Assembly: GCA_020634395.1 (NCBI GenBank)
Contig: JACKBU010000009.1
Location: 1 to 64,000, forward strand
Reading direction: 5' to 3'
DNA length: 64,000 nucleotides
DNA from: Ardenticatenaceae bacterium
GTDB lineage: Bacteria > Chloroflexota > Anaerolineae > Promineifilales > Promineifilaceae
The translations under genes and the position numbers were made by a program. Of the stretch, positions 17,703 through 25,619 are shown piece after piece (position 1 is the stretch's first letter; every line of letters begins with the position of its first letter). Under the pieces are notes generated by a model. The model was not told where the DNA came from and searched no databases. It saw nothing but the letters and a program-made list of their open reading frames with translations.

Positions 17703-18095
17703 ATGAAGCGCAAAACATTACTGCTTGTCGATGATGACAAGGAAACGCGGCGGATGCTGCGGTTATTTTGCATCCACCATAACTATGAAGTAGTCGAAGC
17801 CGTCAATGGTCAGGAGGCGCTGGCTATCATCGAGATTGACTGTCCTGACCTGGTGATTATTGACATCTGGATGCCGGGCATTGATGGGTTTGATACGGTG
17901 CGCCAGATTCGGGAAAAGTTTGACTGCCTGCGTTTGCCTGTGTTGTTCTTCACTTCGAGGAGTGACGCCCGGGCGGTAAAGGAAGGATTGGCACTGGGCG
18001 CGCAGGGTTATTTGAGTAAACCAACCAGTCTGGTGAAACTCTTGCAGGTTATTGAGGAGTTAACGAACGACCAACGTCCTGAAACGGCCGTTTAA
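17703..18095 (+). CDS. Single-domain response regulator
   Basis: 130 residues. LLLVDDDKETRR provides the acidic pocket, Asp54 in VIIDIWMPG is the phosphorylation site, the switch Thr/Ser is in LFFTSRS and the conserved Lys is in LSKPT. There is no output domain, as in CheY/Spo0F-type receivers. No kinase is adjacent; the nearest in the window is the GAF/PAS histidine kinase at 51565, and a link would be speculative. Confidence 0.9.
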   Translation: MKRKTLLLVDDDKETRRMLRLFCIHHNYEVVEAVNGQEALAIIEIDCPDLVIIDIWMPGIDGFDTVRQIREKFDCLRLPVLFFTSRSDARAVKEGLALGAQGYLSKPTSLVKLLQVIEELTNDQRPETAV

Positions 18096-18165
18096 TCCTC
18101 CCTCTTCTACTCCCTATAAGCCAGAAGCAATTGAATACGTTTAAAAAATGGGTGGTGTAAGGGTT

Positions 18166-18241
18166 GCCCTCCCCTCAATCCCCTCCCGGAGGGAGGGGAA
18201 GTGGGGCTTTGTTGCCCTGGGGGCGCGGGATAGGGAGAGGG
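18166..18241. repeat. GC-rich hairpin, dispersed repeat copy 2
   Basis: CCCTCCCCTCAATCCCCTCC followed by GGAGGGAGGGGAAGTGGGG copies the block at 12021. The hairpin CCCCTCCC/GGGAGGGG lies between the convergent receiver gene and the minus-strand lipoprotein-like gene. This 220-bp gap contains nothing else I can support. Confidence 0.6.
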
Positions 18242-18315
18242 CAGTAACCCTAGTCTTTATTCCCTTTTTTTCTCAATTGGCATAACAATTAGCCGGGCTA
18301 ACGGCCGTTTGCCCC

Positions 18316-18999
18316 TCAGGGTGTATCCTGGACGGAGGGCAGGAACAGTGTGGCCGGATCGGTGCTGAAGCGCAGGGGGATTGCGCCCTGGTCTTTGCGC
18401 GGGTCTACAGTGCCGGTGCCGGGATTAAAGAGGACGTATCCCTCAACTTTGACGCCTTTGGGCAGGGAGAGGCTGGCATAATAGGTGAAGTCGGTGAAGT
18501 TGGTGATGATGGGAGCCGGTGTTGCCCAACTGGGCGGCGGAGCCGCGACGATGGAATCGCTGGACAGGCGTATAAAGCTGGTGGCGGCGACGTTGATGTT
18601 GAGTGAATAGACCAGAACGCCATTGTAACTAAATCCACGCAGGGGGACGGTATGGGCGACGGTATCGGTATTGTACAGGTATAAAACGGTAGCCGTGGCG
18701 TCGTTGTCTGTGGGTACAAAAAAGAGCTGAGTTTCGCCGGGCACGGGCGTGGGCAGCGCCTGTGGGGCCTGCACGTTGTCGGGCACGTTGGCCGGCGGCT
18801 GTTCATCGCTTTGCATGAGGGAGGGGGAAAAAGGGGTGGGGGTGCTGTCGGTGGCCGGATTGGCGGTGGTGGGGGCCTGGTTGGCGCTGCTGTTGGGGAA
18901 ATCGGCCAGTAAGTTTTGCACCGGCGCGATCCAGAGAAGTGTCAGGGTGAGGAGGATGCCCAGTATAAGACCAATAAGTATTAAACCTTTTTTCTTCAT
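18316..18999 (-). CDS. Secreted or membrane-anchored hypothetical protein
   Basis: 227 residues from the ATG at 18999, which has GGAG 6 nt upstream; a TTG 12 nt further up is less likely. Residues 4-24 are one hydrophobic segment after MKKKG, a signal anchor. A Ser/Thr/Pro/Ala-rich linker covers ~30-80, then a beta-rich domain (FVPTDNDATATVLYLYNTD onward) of about 140 residues. The layout (anchor, Thr/Pro linker, exported domain) recurs elsewhere in this window. No known family recognised. Confidence 0.7.
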   Translation of the reverse strand: MKKKGLILIGLILGILLTLTLLWIAPVQNLLADFPNSSANQAPTTANPATDSTPTPFSPSLMQSDEQPPANVPDNVQAPQALPTPVPGETQLFFVPTDNDATATVLYLYNTDTVAHTVPLRGFSYNGVLVYSLNINVAATSFIRLSSDSIVAAPPPSWATPAPIITNFTDFTYYASLSLPKGVKVEGYVLFNPGTGTVDPRKDQGAIPLRFSTDPATLFLPSVQDTP

Positions 19000-19446
19000 A
19001 AGTGTCTCCAAATACTATGGGATTTTGGGATCGGTGAGGCGGCGTTGGGTGAATGAATTGGATTGTTTGCGTAAGCGGGCAGGGCTGCCGTAACAAACAA
19101 CGGCCCTACTATAACACTTTGTGCACGGCCGTGTCACCTGGCAATTAAGACAGGGCTGCTATAGGACTGAATTCCTATCTTTTGCGGCGCATCATCTATT
19201 GCCAACCGCTGCTATCTACGCTAGCATAGCGGCAAGCTTGAAGGATTAAAAAAGACTGAGACGGACCCTCCCCCCCCCAATAATTGGTGAAAAACGCGAC
19301 TGGATCGTCTTTCAAGCTCAGGGTAGGCAAACCCTTCCCGTAACTCAGTCGGCCATACCCGGAATTTTCCTGCACAAACGGCCGTTCCTTCCCTGGGAAC
19401 GGCCGTTTTGTTTTCCTTCAATCCCCCTATTCTGACAATTCAGCAC
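19000..19446. other. Gene-poor region with an orphan terminator
   Basis: About 450 bp with no credible ORF. A stem CCGCTGCTAT/ATAGCGG lies near 19208-19230. A C-run of nine bases lies at about 19268. A plus-strand terminator closes the region at 19375-19414 although no plus-strand gene precedes it, so a small non-coding transcript of roughly 100-300 nt is possible. This is a hypothesis; no known RNA family was recognised. Confidence 0.35.
19375..19414 (+). terminator. Terminator hairpin containing two ACGGCCGT copies
   Basis: AAACGGCCGTTCC at 19376-19388 pairs with GGAACGGCCGTTT at 19396-19408 around a short loop, followed by TTGTTTTCC. The octamer forms both arms of the stem. No gene on the plus strand ends just upstream. 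Confidence 0.65.
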
Positions 19447-19641
19447 GCAAATGGCCCTCCTCTCCGCGGTGAGGACCTCTACTTACGATGCAAATGGCCC
19501 TCCTCTCCGCGGTGAGGACCTCCACTCACGATGCAAATGGCCCTCCTCTCCGCGGTGAGGACCTCCACTTACGATGCAAATGGCCCTTCTCTCCGCGGTG
19601 AGGACCTCCACTCACGATGCAAATGGCCCTCCTCTCCGTGT
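19447..19641. repeat. Tandem array of a 43-bp unit, about 4.5 copies
   Basis: GCAAATGGCCC recurs at 19447, 19490, 19533, 19576 and 19619, exactly 43 bp apart. Each unit continues TCCTCTCCGCGGTGAGGACC and TCCACTCACGAT. Within a unit CCTCTCCGCGGTGAGG is a near-palindrome and GTGAG...CTCAC gives a second stem. Copies differ by single T/C changes. There are no unique spacers, so this is not CRISPR. The last copy degenerates after 19638. Confidence 0.85.
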
Positions 19642-20105
19642 GCAGACTGGCCTCTACATCACTTTTCCGGCCTTACTTACTGGCAGATTCTGGCTCTGAC
19701 ACCCTATCGGGCAGGCAGCGGCGGCGTTTAGCCCGTTTTTGCGCCGCTAAATAGGAAGAATGACCTACCCCGGCCTCTTTACAAACGGCCGTCTTCTTCT
19801 TTACACTGGAGGGACTGCTGGTTTATACCTGCTGTTGTACTTAATACATTGTTACTCATATTACTGCAAGTCTTGTTCGTGCAATGGCGTAAATTTCAAG
19901 AAACCTTTTGTTACGAAGTATTTAAACCAAAGAAACGGCTCTCCCCGGCTTTTAGCGGCCACGGGGAAGCGTATCGCCAGAGCTTGCCATGCCGGCTGCC
20001 TCCGGCCCGCCTGCCGGGCAGCCAGCAGAGATTACATCGTTGTTATCTTTGGCTTGCCGGTCAGCCAATTTAACAGCCCGGCCATGTTTTTGAAGGAGCT
20101 AATCT
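19642..20105. other. AT-richer gene-poor region
   Basis: Open frames of 60-120 codons here lack ribosome sites and family resemblance. The AT-rich part (19815-19935) contrasts with the surrounding GC-rich sequence and may carry promoter elements for the gene at 20106 or be a remnant of mobile DNA. I see no terminal repeats. Confidence 0.35.
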
Positions 20106-20909
20106 ATGTCCCGTTATGTTAAACCTTTTAGTGATGAGACTCGTCTGCGCACCCTGACTATGCTTTATGACAAAGGGCTGCGCGATAGTCAGAACAATAT
20201 TGCCTATCTGCAAGCGGATACGCTGACGCAGCTTGGCACGCTGTCGGCGGCGTTTACGGCAGCCCTGACGACCAGCCAGACGCTGCAGTCGGAGCGCATG
20301 CAGGCTGTCGCGGCGGCCAATACGGCCGTGGCCGATTTAGTCCAATCTATGCGCCGTATCTGGAGTGCGGTCAAGTGGCGCAAGAAGCGGGAAGACCAAC
20401 CGGCAGCCATCTTTTTGTATTACCAACTGCCTGGTAATGGCTGCAATCCCGCCATTCACCGCCAGGCAGACTGGCTGCTGACGGCCCAGCGCATGATTCA
20501 GGGGGAAGCCGAAGCCGTATCCGCCGGCTATGAGCCGTTGGTAGAGCCAACGATGGCCGAGCTGCAGACCCTGTTAATGGCCGCCACATTAGCCACCCAA
20601 AAGCGCGATGACCTGAAAACCGCTTATGAATCGGCCCATTTAGCCCTGATCGACATCCGCCAGCAGGTTGACGAGGGGATTGGCCAGTCGATGGACGAAC
20701 TGCGTCTGGCGCTGCGCCAGTTACCGGCCAGCTCGCGGCGTAATGTCATGCGCACCTATGGCGCTTATTTCAGCCCGCAGCCCGGCGAACGAGACGAGGA
20801 AGAAGCGGCTCCCACCCCACCCACCCCGGAAAGCAGCCCGGAAATGGCCGCGCCGGAGCCGCTGAGTATGGCGCAGCCCGTGCTGGCAATGAACGGCACG
20901 GCCGTTTAA
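20106..20909 (+). CDS. Hypothetical helical protein of 267 residues
   Basis: Start ATG at 20106 after GAAGGAGC. Mostly alpha-helical and Ala/Gln-rich, with coiled-coil character in ~40-90 (LSAAFTAALTTSQTLQSERM) and ~165-205. The tail from ~225 is Pro/Glu-rich and disordered, ending with Thr-Ala-Val encoded by an ACGGCCGT copy immediately before the stop. No membrane segment, no recognised domain. A pair of hairpins follows. Confidence 0.7.
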   Translation: MSRYVKPFSDETRLRTLTMLYDKGLRDSQNNIAYLQADTLTQLGTLSAAFTAALTTSQTLQSERMQAVAAANTAVADLVQSMRRIWSAVKWRKKREDQPAAIFLYYQLPGNGCNPAIHRQADWLLTAQRMIQGEAEAVSAGYEPLVEPTMAELQTLLMAATLATQKRDDLKTAYESAHLALIDIRQQVDEGIGQSMDELRLALRQLPASSRRNVMRTYGAYFSPQPGERDEEEAAPTPPTPESSPEMAAPEPLSMAQPVLAMNGTAV

Positions 20910-20916
20910 GAGACAA

Positions 20917-21000
20917 GCGCCGGGCCCGGCCTGCCTCGTGCCCGGCGTTATGAGATGGTAAGCTAAACGGCCGTGCTCCGGTGGGAACGGCCGTTTAGCT
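20917..21000 (+). terminator. Two consecutive hairpins, the second containing ACGGCCGT
   Basis: First stem CGCCGGGC (20918-20925) with GCCCGGCG (20940-20947). Second stem AGCTAAACGGCCGT (20961-20974) with ACGGCCGTTTAGCT (20987-21000), a perfect 14-bp pairing. No strong U-tract follows. Likely end of the 20106 gene's transcript. The remaining 300 bp to the next gene show only its ribosome site. Confidence 0.55.
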
Positions 21001-21303
21001 GCTTAACACGCCCGGTGCCCGCCTGGGCAGCCGCAGGACCTGCTTGCACCCTGCGGCACGTACCCATCTTAAAATATATCGAACCTGTACCCGAATCTTA
21101 TGCCTCGATACTTTAGCGGCCAGCCTTCATGACATAAAGTATAAAGCGATAAGTTGTATCGTCTAAATGGAAATAAGGAGGTGGTGCATACTGGCAAGAA
21201 AGAAGTCCGGTACCATTTCCAATCCATAACTATTCACCATGATCACACTCGAAAATGGTATCAACCGTTTATATTTCCAGAATTTCCTGGAAAGGAGTAA
21301 ATC

Positions 21304-21693
21304 ATGGCTAGGCCAATTGAACAACACGAAGTAGGAAACCAAGATCTAGGAACTGCCAGAATTGTTAGCGGCATTAACATTGCATTGGGTGCATGGCTGC
21401 TTATCGCTCCTTTTGTTTGGGGTTACTCAGGCACGAGCACCGCACTTTGGAACGATTGGATCGTCGGCGCTATTGTTATCATCCTGGGGGCCATCCGTGT
21501 CTGGAGGCCCACAGAAAACACCTGGCTCAGTTGGGTAAATGCAGTGTTAGGTGTCTGGCTGGTAATTGCACCTTTCGTTCTTAACTACTCCACTATTACG
21601 GCCGCGCTCTGGAATGACATCATCGTCGGCGTCGCGATTGCCGTCCTGGGTGCGTGGAGCGCTATGTCCTCACCCAACACCGCGATGACGTAA
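21304..21693 (+). CDS. SPW-repeat membrane protein
   Basis: 129 residues after AAAGGAG. Four hydrophobic helices arranged as two similar halves, each with W-L-x-I-A-P-F-V-x-x-Y and ALWND (GAWLLIAPFVWGY...ALWND; GVWLVIAPFVLNY...ALWND). This is the SPW repeat (PF03779 type), a small integral membrane domain of unknown function. Monocistronic, followed by a stem-loop at 21726-21758. Confidence 0.85.
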   Translation: MARPIEQHEVGNQDLGTARIVSGINIALGAWLLIAPFVWGYSGTSTALWNDWIVGAIVIILGAIRVWRPTENTWLSWVNAVLGVWLVIAPFVLNYSTITAALWNDIIVGVAIAVLGAWSAMSSPNTAMT

Positions 21694-21725
21694 ACGAACA
21701 GGCCCCCCTTTTTGATTTAATAAAT

Positions 21726-21758
21726 AAGTGCCAGGCGCTTCCCAGGTGCCTGGCACTT
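21726..21758 (+). terminator. Stem-loop after the SPW gene
   Basis: AAGTGCCAGGC (21726-21736) pairs with GCCTGGCACTT (21748-21758), an 11-bp stem with an 11-nt loop. No T-run follows directly. Confidence 0.55.
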
Positions 21759-21869
21759 GTCATGGAGGGGCATGAACCAGTTCCAGAGCCGCGCCTCCTG
21801 TGTTATACTGTGCTCACAAACATCAGTACACCACGCTCTCGCTGCCGAACCTACCCCCAGGAGAACAAA

Positions 21870-22172
21870 ATGAAAGTCATTGAACGGATGATCCAGGAGA
21901 TTTTCCCCGGTCAGAATGAAGCCTTAGAAGATCTGGATAAACGCTATGCGGCGCTGGAATCTAAGATAGGGTTCCCGGCCAAAAGGCGCATGTGGGCGAT
22001 GTCTGCGCCTTATACCTTCGATACCCTCATTATCGAGCGTGAATGGGATAGTATGGCGGCTATGGAAGCGGCCTTTGAGAAATCATTCGCCAATGAAGAT
22101 CTCCAGGCGCTGGGCGTAGAAGGGCGCAGTATTATCAAAAGCGTGCGTGTGGAGCTGTATATGGCCGCTTAG
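21870..22172 (+). CDS. Small protein, probable dimeric alpha/beta-barrel domain
   Basis: 100 residues. The ATG at 21870 follows CAGGAGAACAAA; the open frame upstream to 21654 overlaps the SPW gene and is not supported. The pattern MKVIERMIQ...TFDTLIIEREWDSMAAMEAAFEKS...IIKSVRVELYM looks like the ferredoxin-like ABM/NIPSNAP class of dimeric barrels. Function unknown. Assignment rests on strand/helix pattern only. Confidence 0.65.
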   Translation: MKVIERMIQEIFPGQNEALEDLDKRYAALESKIGFPAKRRMWAMSAPYTFDTLIIEREWDSMAAMEAAFEKSFANEDLQALGVEGRSIIKSVRVELYMAA

Positions 22173-22816
22173 ATTGTGCGGGGGGGACAAACGGCCGTTG
22201 TCGCTAAAAAAATAACCACTGCTTCCGGTTAAGTGCCCGGCATTGTGCGGCGGGGGTGGATGAAACACGGCCGTTGGCTCTGTGACGGCCGTTCCGGGTT
22301 CTCGCGTCTCGCTTTGGCATCTCCCTCACTGCGGTTCAAACTGGCTCTCCGTAAGCCCTTTACCGGTCACAGCAACCCGCGCTCCACAACAGATGAGCGT
22401 GGCGATGCACAAAAAGGCAGCGACGCGCAGGTTCATTCTGGTCACCCATCATCAGACCGCCAGGGAGCAAACAACCGGAGACATTCCGGCAGACGCGCCG
22501 ATCTTCGTGGGGAACGCTGGTTCTCCATAACCCGGTTGGCTCGGCTGCGCCAACCCGGCTGTAGGTCTATACATTGGCAGTTCTATTTTGCGAGTGGGAG
22601 TTCGTGTAGGGCCAATTCATGAACTGGCCCTACTTGGAATTGTGCCCTCTATCCCTAAAACAAAGCCGCCAGCCTCAACGAGGCTGCCCGCCAAGAAACC
22701 ACCTACTGCGCCTTCCTGCCAAAACCATCCCCATCTCCCGTTTGGCGAAAGTAAAAATTCAGTGTTTAATTAGTAGTTGTAGTACCGGAGTCCCGTAACA
22801 TTGCAAATTGTGAATT
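22173..22816. other. Intergenic region rich in small palindromes
   Basis: About 640 bp. Three ACGGCCGT copies (about 22193, 22265, 22285). GGTTGGC/GCCAACC forms a stem at 22534-22556, and a 28-bp near-palindrome lies at 22606-22633. Frames of 60-129 codons overlap these structures, lack ribosome sites and are rejected. Confidence 0.5.
22606..22633. repeat. Near-perfect 28-bp palindrome
   Basis: GTAGGGCCAATTCATGAACT followed by GGCCCTAC reads the same on both strands except for one complementary pair. REP-like extragenic hairpin. No second copy seen in this window. Confidence 0.7.
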
Positions 22817-23851
22817 ATGCACACATTTTATTACCCCGGTCACGTTCGCCACGATCCTACCCAGTACCTCCACCCCGACGGACCGGAGCCACCCTTACTA
22901 CTAGACGATCCGCAGCGCGGCGAACTGATCCGCCAGGCCATTGAGGATGCCGGCCTGGGCCAGGTCACTGCGCCCGGCGATTTTGGCAGCGAACCGATTG
23001 AAGTCGTCCACGAGTACGGCATGATCAATCTGCTGCAGGATGGCCATGAACGCCTGAGCACGCAAAGCGATGAGAAGGTAGCTTTGCCAGACACGTTCAT
23101 GTTCAACGTGCGCCCACTGCACAAGACACGATCGATTCGGGGGCAGCTGGGGTACTACTGTTTTGATCGTTCCTCGCCGCTGCTGGAGCATACGTGGGAA
23201 AGTGCTTACTGGAGTGTGCAAACGGCCGTTAGCGGCGCGGCACTCGTTGCCGCCGGCGGTGAAAAGATCGCCTATGCCCTCTGCCGTCCACCCGGCCACC
23301 ACGCCGGCCCCAACAGCTATGGCGGCCGTTCTTATCTCAACAACGCGGCCATTGCCGCCAACTGGCTGGTGCAGCAGGGCCATCGAGTCGCCATTCTGGA
23401 CATTGATTTCCATCATGGCAACGGAACGCAGGCGGTGTTTTACGGCCGTTCCGACGTCCTCGTCTGCTCCATCCACACCGACCCCTTTTACGACTACCCC
23501 TACTTCTGGGGCTTCGCCGATGAGTTTGGGATTGGCAGCGGCCTGAATTACAATTACAACTTCCCCCTGCCCCGCGGCACCCAGGAATCCACCTACCTGG
23601 AAACGCTCACCGCCGCCCTCATCAAAATTCGCCTCTACGTCCCGGATGCGCTCATCGTCTCCCTGGGCACCAACATCGCCGAAAACGATCCGGGCGGCAG
23701 CTTCCGTCTGCAAACCAACAGCTTCACCCGTATCGGCCATCAACTAGCCGAAACGGGTATCCCCATGATCATCGTCCAGGAAGGGGGCTACCTGCTGTCC
23801 TCCCTGGGCCAACAGGTTGTGGCCTTCTTCAACGGACTTTTAGACCCTTAG
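22817..23851 (+). CDS. HDAC-superfamily amidohydrolase (acetylpolyamine-amidohydrolase-like)
   Basis: 344 residues. PPGHHAG gives the catalytic His pair 161/162, LDIDFHHGNG the zinc ligands Asp197 and His199, and EGGY the transition-state Tyr325. Spacing follows acetylpolyamine amidohydrolase closely. In that family the third zinc ligand is an Asp in SLGVD; here the sequence is SLGTNIAEND, placing Asn286 at that position. Normal members remove acetyl groups from polyamines or proteins. The Asn may weaken zinc binding or mark a changed activity. No strong ribosome site precedes the ATG at 22817. The next two genes follow closely on the same strand. Confidence 0.85.
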   Translation: MHTFYYPGHVRHDPTQYLHPDGPEPPLLLDDPQRGELIRQAIEDAGLGQVTAPGDFGSEPIEVVHEYGMINLLQDGHERLSTQSDEKVALPDTFMFNVRPLHKTRSIRGQLGYYCFDRSSPLLEHTWESAYWSVQTAVSGAALVAAGGEKIAYALCRPPGHHAGPNSYGGRSYLNNAAIAANWLVQQGHRVAILDIDFHHGNGTQAVFYGRSDVLVCSIHTDPFYDYPYFWGFADEFGIGSGLNYNYNFPLPRGTQESTYLETLTAALIKIRLYVPDALIVSLGTNIAENDPGGSFRLQTNSFTRIGHQLAETGIPMIIVQEGGYLLSSLGQQVVAFFNGLLDP

Positions 23852-23867
23852 CTTCGGAGCCTCTCCT

Positions 23868-24488
23868 ATGACCTACCGGATAATGGGCAAGACAGGCAGT
23901 TTAAACGCCTCGCGTCCTGGCTGTTTTCTTGGCTTTGCACTGTTTTGGATAGCGTTTTCATCCATTTTTGTCATCATCGGGCTGACCACCAAGGCCGGAC
24001 TTGCCTTTACCATTTTTGGTTTCGCCTTTGTAGGCATTGGCCTGGCGCTGCTGGTCTATGCGCTGCTTGCCTATTACGCCCGGTTTAGAGTCGGCCAGCC
24101 AAACTTCACCCTTTCCCAAACCACCCTGCGCGTTGGCGATCGCTTTACCTTTAGCATCAGCCATACCTTTCCACGCAGCGTGCTAATCACGGACATACAT
24201 ACCGACCTCATTTTTCGTGAGCGCGCCACGTACCAACAGGGCACAGACACCAAAACGGTCACCTATGATCATGTCATCAAGAGCTATGAAGAACCAGGTG
24301 GACAGTTCCGCGCCGGTCAGCTTTTTGCCAAATCCTATCAGCTGCAAATCCCACCCGAGGCCATGCATACCCTGAAGGTGCGGCGCAACGAGCTGACCTG
24401 GCTGCTGAAGTTCCAGGCCGGCATCCCCAAAATGCCTGACTATCTGGAAGAGTTTGAACTTATCGTGTTACCGGAAATAAGCCAATAG
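23868..24488 (+). CDS. Membrane protein with a beta-sandwich-like C-terminal domain
   Basis: 206 residues. Two hydrophobic helices (about 19-39 and 44-68), then a soluble beta-rich domain of ~135 residues (LRVGDRFTFSISHTFPRSVLI...), reminiscent of an arrestin-like half. It begins 16 nt after the amidohydrolase gene and ends 7 nt before the next arrestin-like gene, so the three are probably one operon. No function assigned. Confidence 0.7.
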   Translation: MTYRIMGKTGSLNASRPGCFLGFALFWIAFSSIFVIIGLTTKAGLAFTIFGFAFVGIGLALLVYALLAYYARFRVGQPNFTLSQTTLRVGDRFTFSISHTFPRSVLITDIHTDLIFRERATYQQGTDTKTVTYDHVIKSYEEPGGQFRAGQLFAKSYQLQIPPEAMHTLKVRRNELTWLLKFQAGIPKMPDYLEEFELIVLPEISQ

Positions 24489-24495
24489 GTGCACC

Positions 24496-24909
24496 ATGGC
24501 AGCCACAGATTTTGTCGTTACACTTTCCGGCGGTGCAGAGACATCGCCTTTCAGAACGTATCGTCCGGGCGAGCAGTTACGGGGTGTTGTCAACCTGTTT
24601 GTCGACCAGAACCTGAAGTGCAAACACTTTTATATTCGCCTGGGCTGGCATACAGAAGGCCGCGGCACGCGCCATTCAGAGAAACTCAACGAACTGGACA
24701 TTTTCCAGGGGGAATTATCTTCTTCGATCCCGGCTTCGCATGACTTTACGTTTTATCTGCCAGACCAGCCGTGGAGTTATGAAGGCCACTACATCAGCAT
24801 TGTGTGGGGGTTGGAATTTGAGATCGATGTGCCCTGGGGCAAGAACCTGAAGCACTTTGAGCCGTTTATCCTCCAGCCGCAGCGGCAGACAGAGACGGAA
24901 TGGACGTAG
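24496..24909 (+). CDS. Arrestin-like domain protein
   Basis: 137 residues. FRTYRPGEQLRGVVNLFVDQ and CKHFYIRLGWHTEGRGTRHS resemble the N-terminal domain of arrestin/Spo0M-type proteins, and PWSYEGHYISIVWGLEFEID is the typical second strand region. No membrane segment. Probably works with the preceding membrane protein. Family assignment is by pattern, not search. Confidence 0.65.
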   Translation: MAATDFVVTLSGGAETSPFRTYRPGEQLRGVVNLFVDQNLKCKHFYIRLGWHTEGRGTRHSEKLNELDIFQGELSSSIPASHDFTFYLPDQPWSYEGHYISIVWGLEFEIDVPWGKNLKHFEPFILQPQRQTETEWT

Positions 24910-24910
24910 G

Positions 24911-25591
24911 CTAAAATTCGCGGTGGTAGACGGCTAACTGCTCGCCGCTGATCTCCACGGCCGTTTCCTGCCGCTGCCACACCTCGTACAAAAAATACTC
25001 TGCCTCACGCAGGTTTTCCCCAAACGTTTCATACAAAAAGTGCACGGCCGTTTCTCCCAGCGTCACCTGCGGCACACCCGGCAAAGCAAAATAACCCAGC
25101 CGCTTTGCCAGCACCGCCTGATAATGCTCCGGCGACACCTGCGCCGTCAGCGACACAGTAGACAGTGGCAGTTTCCAACGCTCAAACAGCGGCCCCAGGT
25201 CTTCATGGCTGCTCATAATCAAATGAAAAGCCCCTTTCCGCACCATTTCCATCAGGCGGCGCCGCTCCCGCCGCCTCAGCCGCTGCGCTTCATCCAGCAA
25301 AAAATAATCCAGTTCGCCCGGCTCGCAGACAAACCGATCCTGCCCTTCAGGCAAATACTCATACTCGGCCCGCCGGTTGTGCCTGGCAAAGTGGGCTTGC
25401 AGCCCCAACAGGCTGGTGGTCTTACCGCTGCCTAGCGGCCCCAAGATTTGCCAGTGCCCGCCCGGCGAAAGCAGCAGCGGCACGGTCGCCCCCGGCAGCA
25501 CAGCCACAGCCGCCCATTCCTCAGACGTCAGCGCGCCGAAGGGGTTTCGCCGGTAGCCCAATTTATGGAAATGGAAAAACGTGCGATTCAT
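24911..25591 (-). CDS. AAA-type ATPase with Walker A and B
   Basis: 226 residues. Walker A GPLGSGKTTSLL (about 51-62), Walker B YFLLDEAQRLRRRERRRL (about 96-113), sensor-1-like LIMSSHEDL (about 124-132). It resembles the single-domain ExeA/TniB-like ATPases. The start at 25591 lies 28 nt from the divergent kinase start, and TATGAT just upstream on the minus strand suggests a very short or absent leader. The tight divergent arrangement hints at a shared role with the kinase. Confidence 0.8.
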   Translation of the reverse strand: MNRTFFHFHKLGYRRNPFGALTSEEWAAVAVLPGATVPLLLSPGGHWQILGPLGSGKTTSLLGLQAHFARHNRRAEYEYLPEGQDRFVCEPGELDYFLLDEAQRLRRRERRRLMEMVRKGAFHLIMSSHEDLGPLFERWKLPLSTVSLTAQVSPEHYQAVLAKRLGYFALPGVPQVTLGETAVHFLYETFGENLREAEYFLYEVWQRQETAVEISGEQLAVYHREF

Positions 25592-25619
25592 TATGCTATA
25601 ATCATAAGGGAATATTGGT

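Noticed and set aside
19447..19641. Possible CRISPR array
   Set aside because: Unit repeats exactly every 43 bp with no unique spacers and no cas gene nearby.
19760..20122. Open frame of 120 codons with a hydrophobic stretch
   Set aside because: No ribosome site, overlaps the start of the 20106 gene and has no resemblance to a family.
22233..22622. Open frame of 129 codons
   Set aside because: Overlaps palindromes, has no ribosome site and is of atypical composition.
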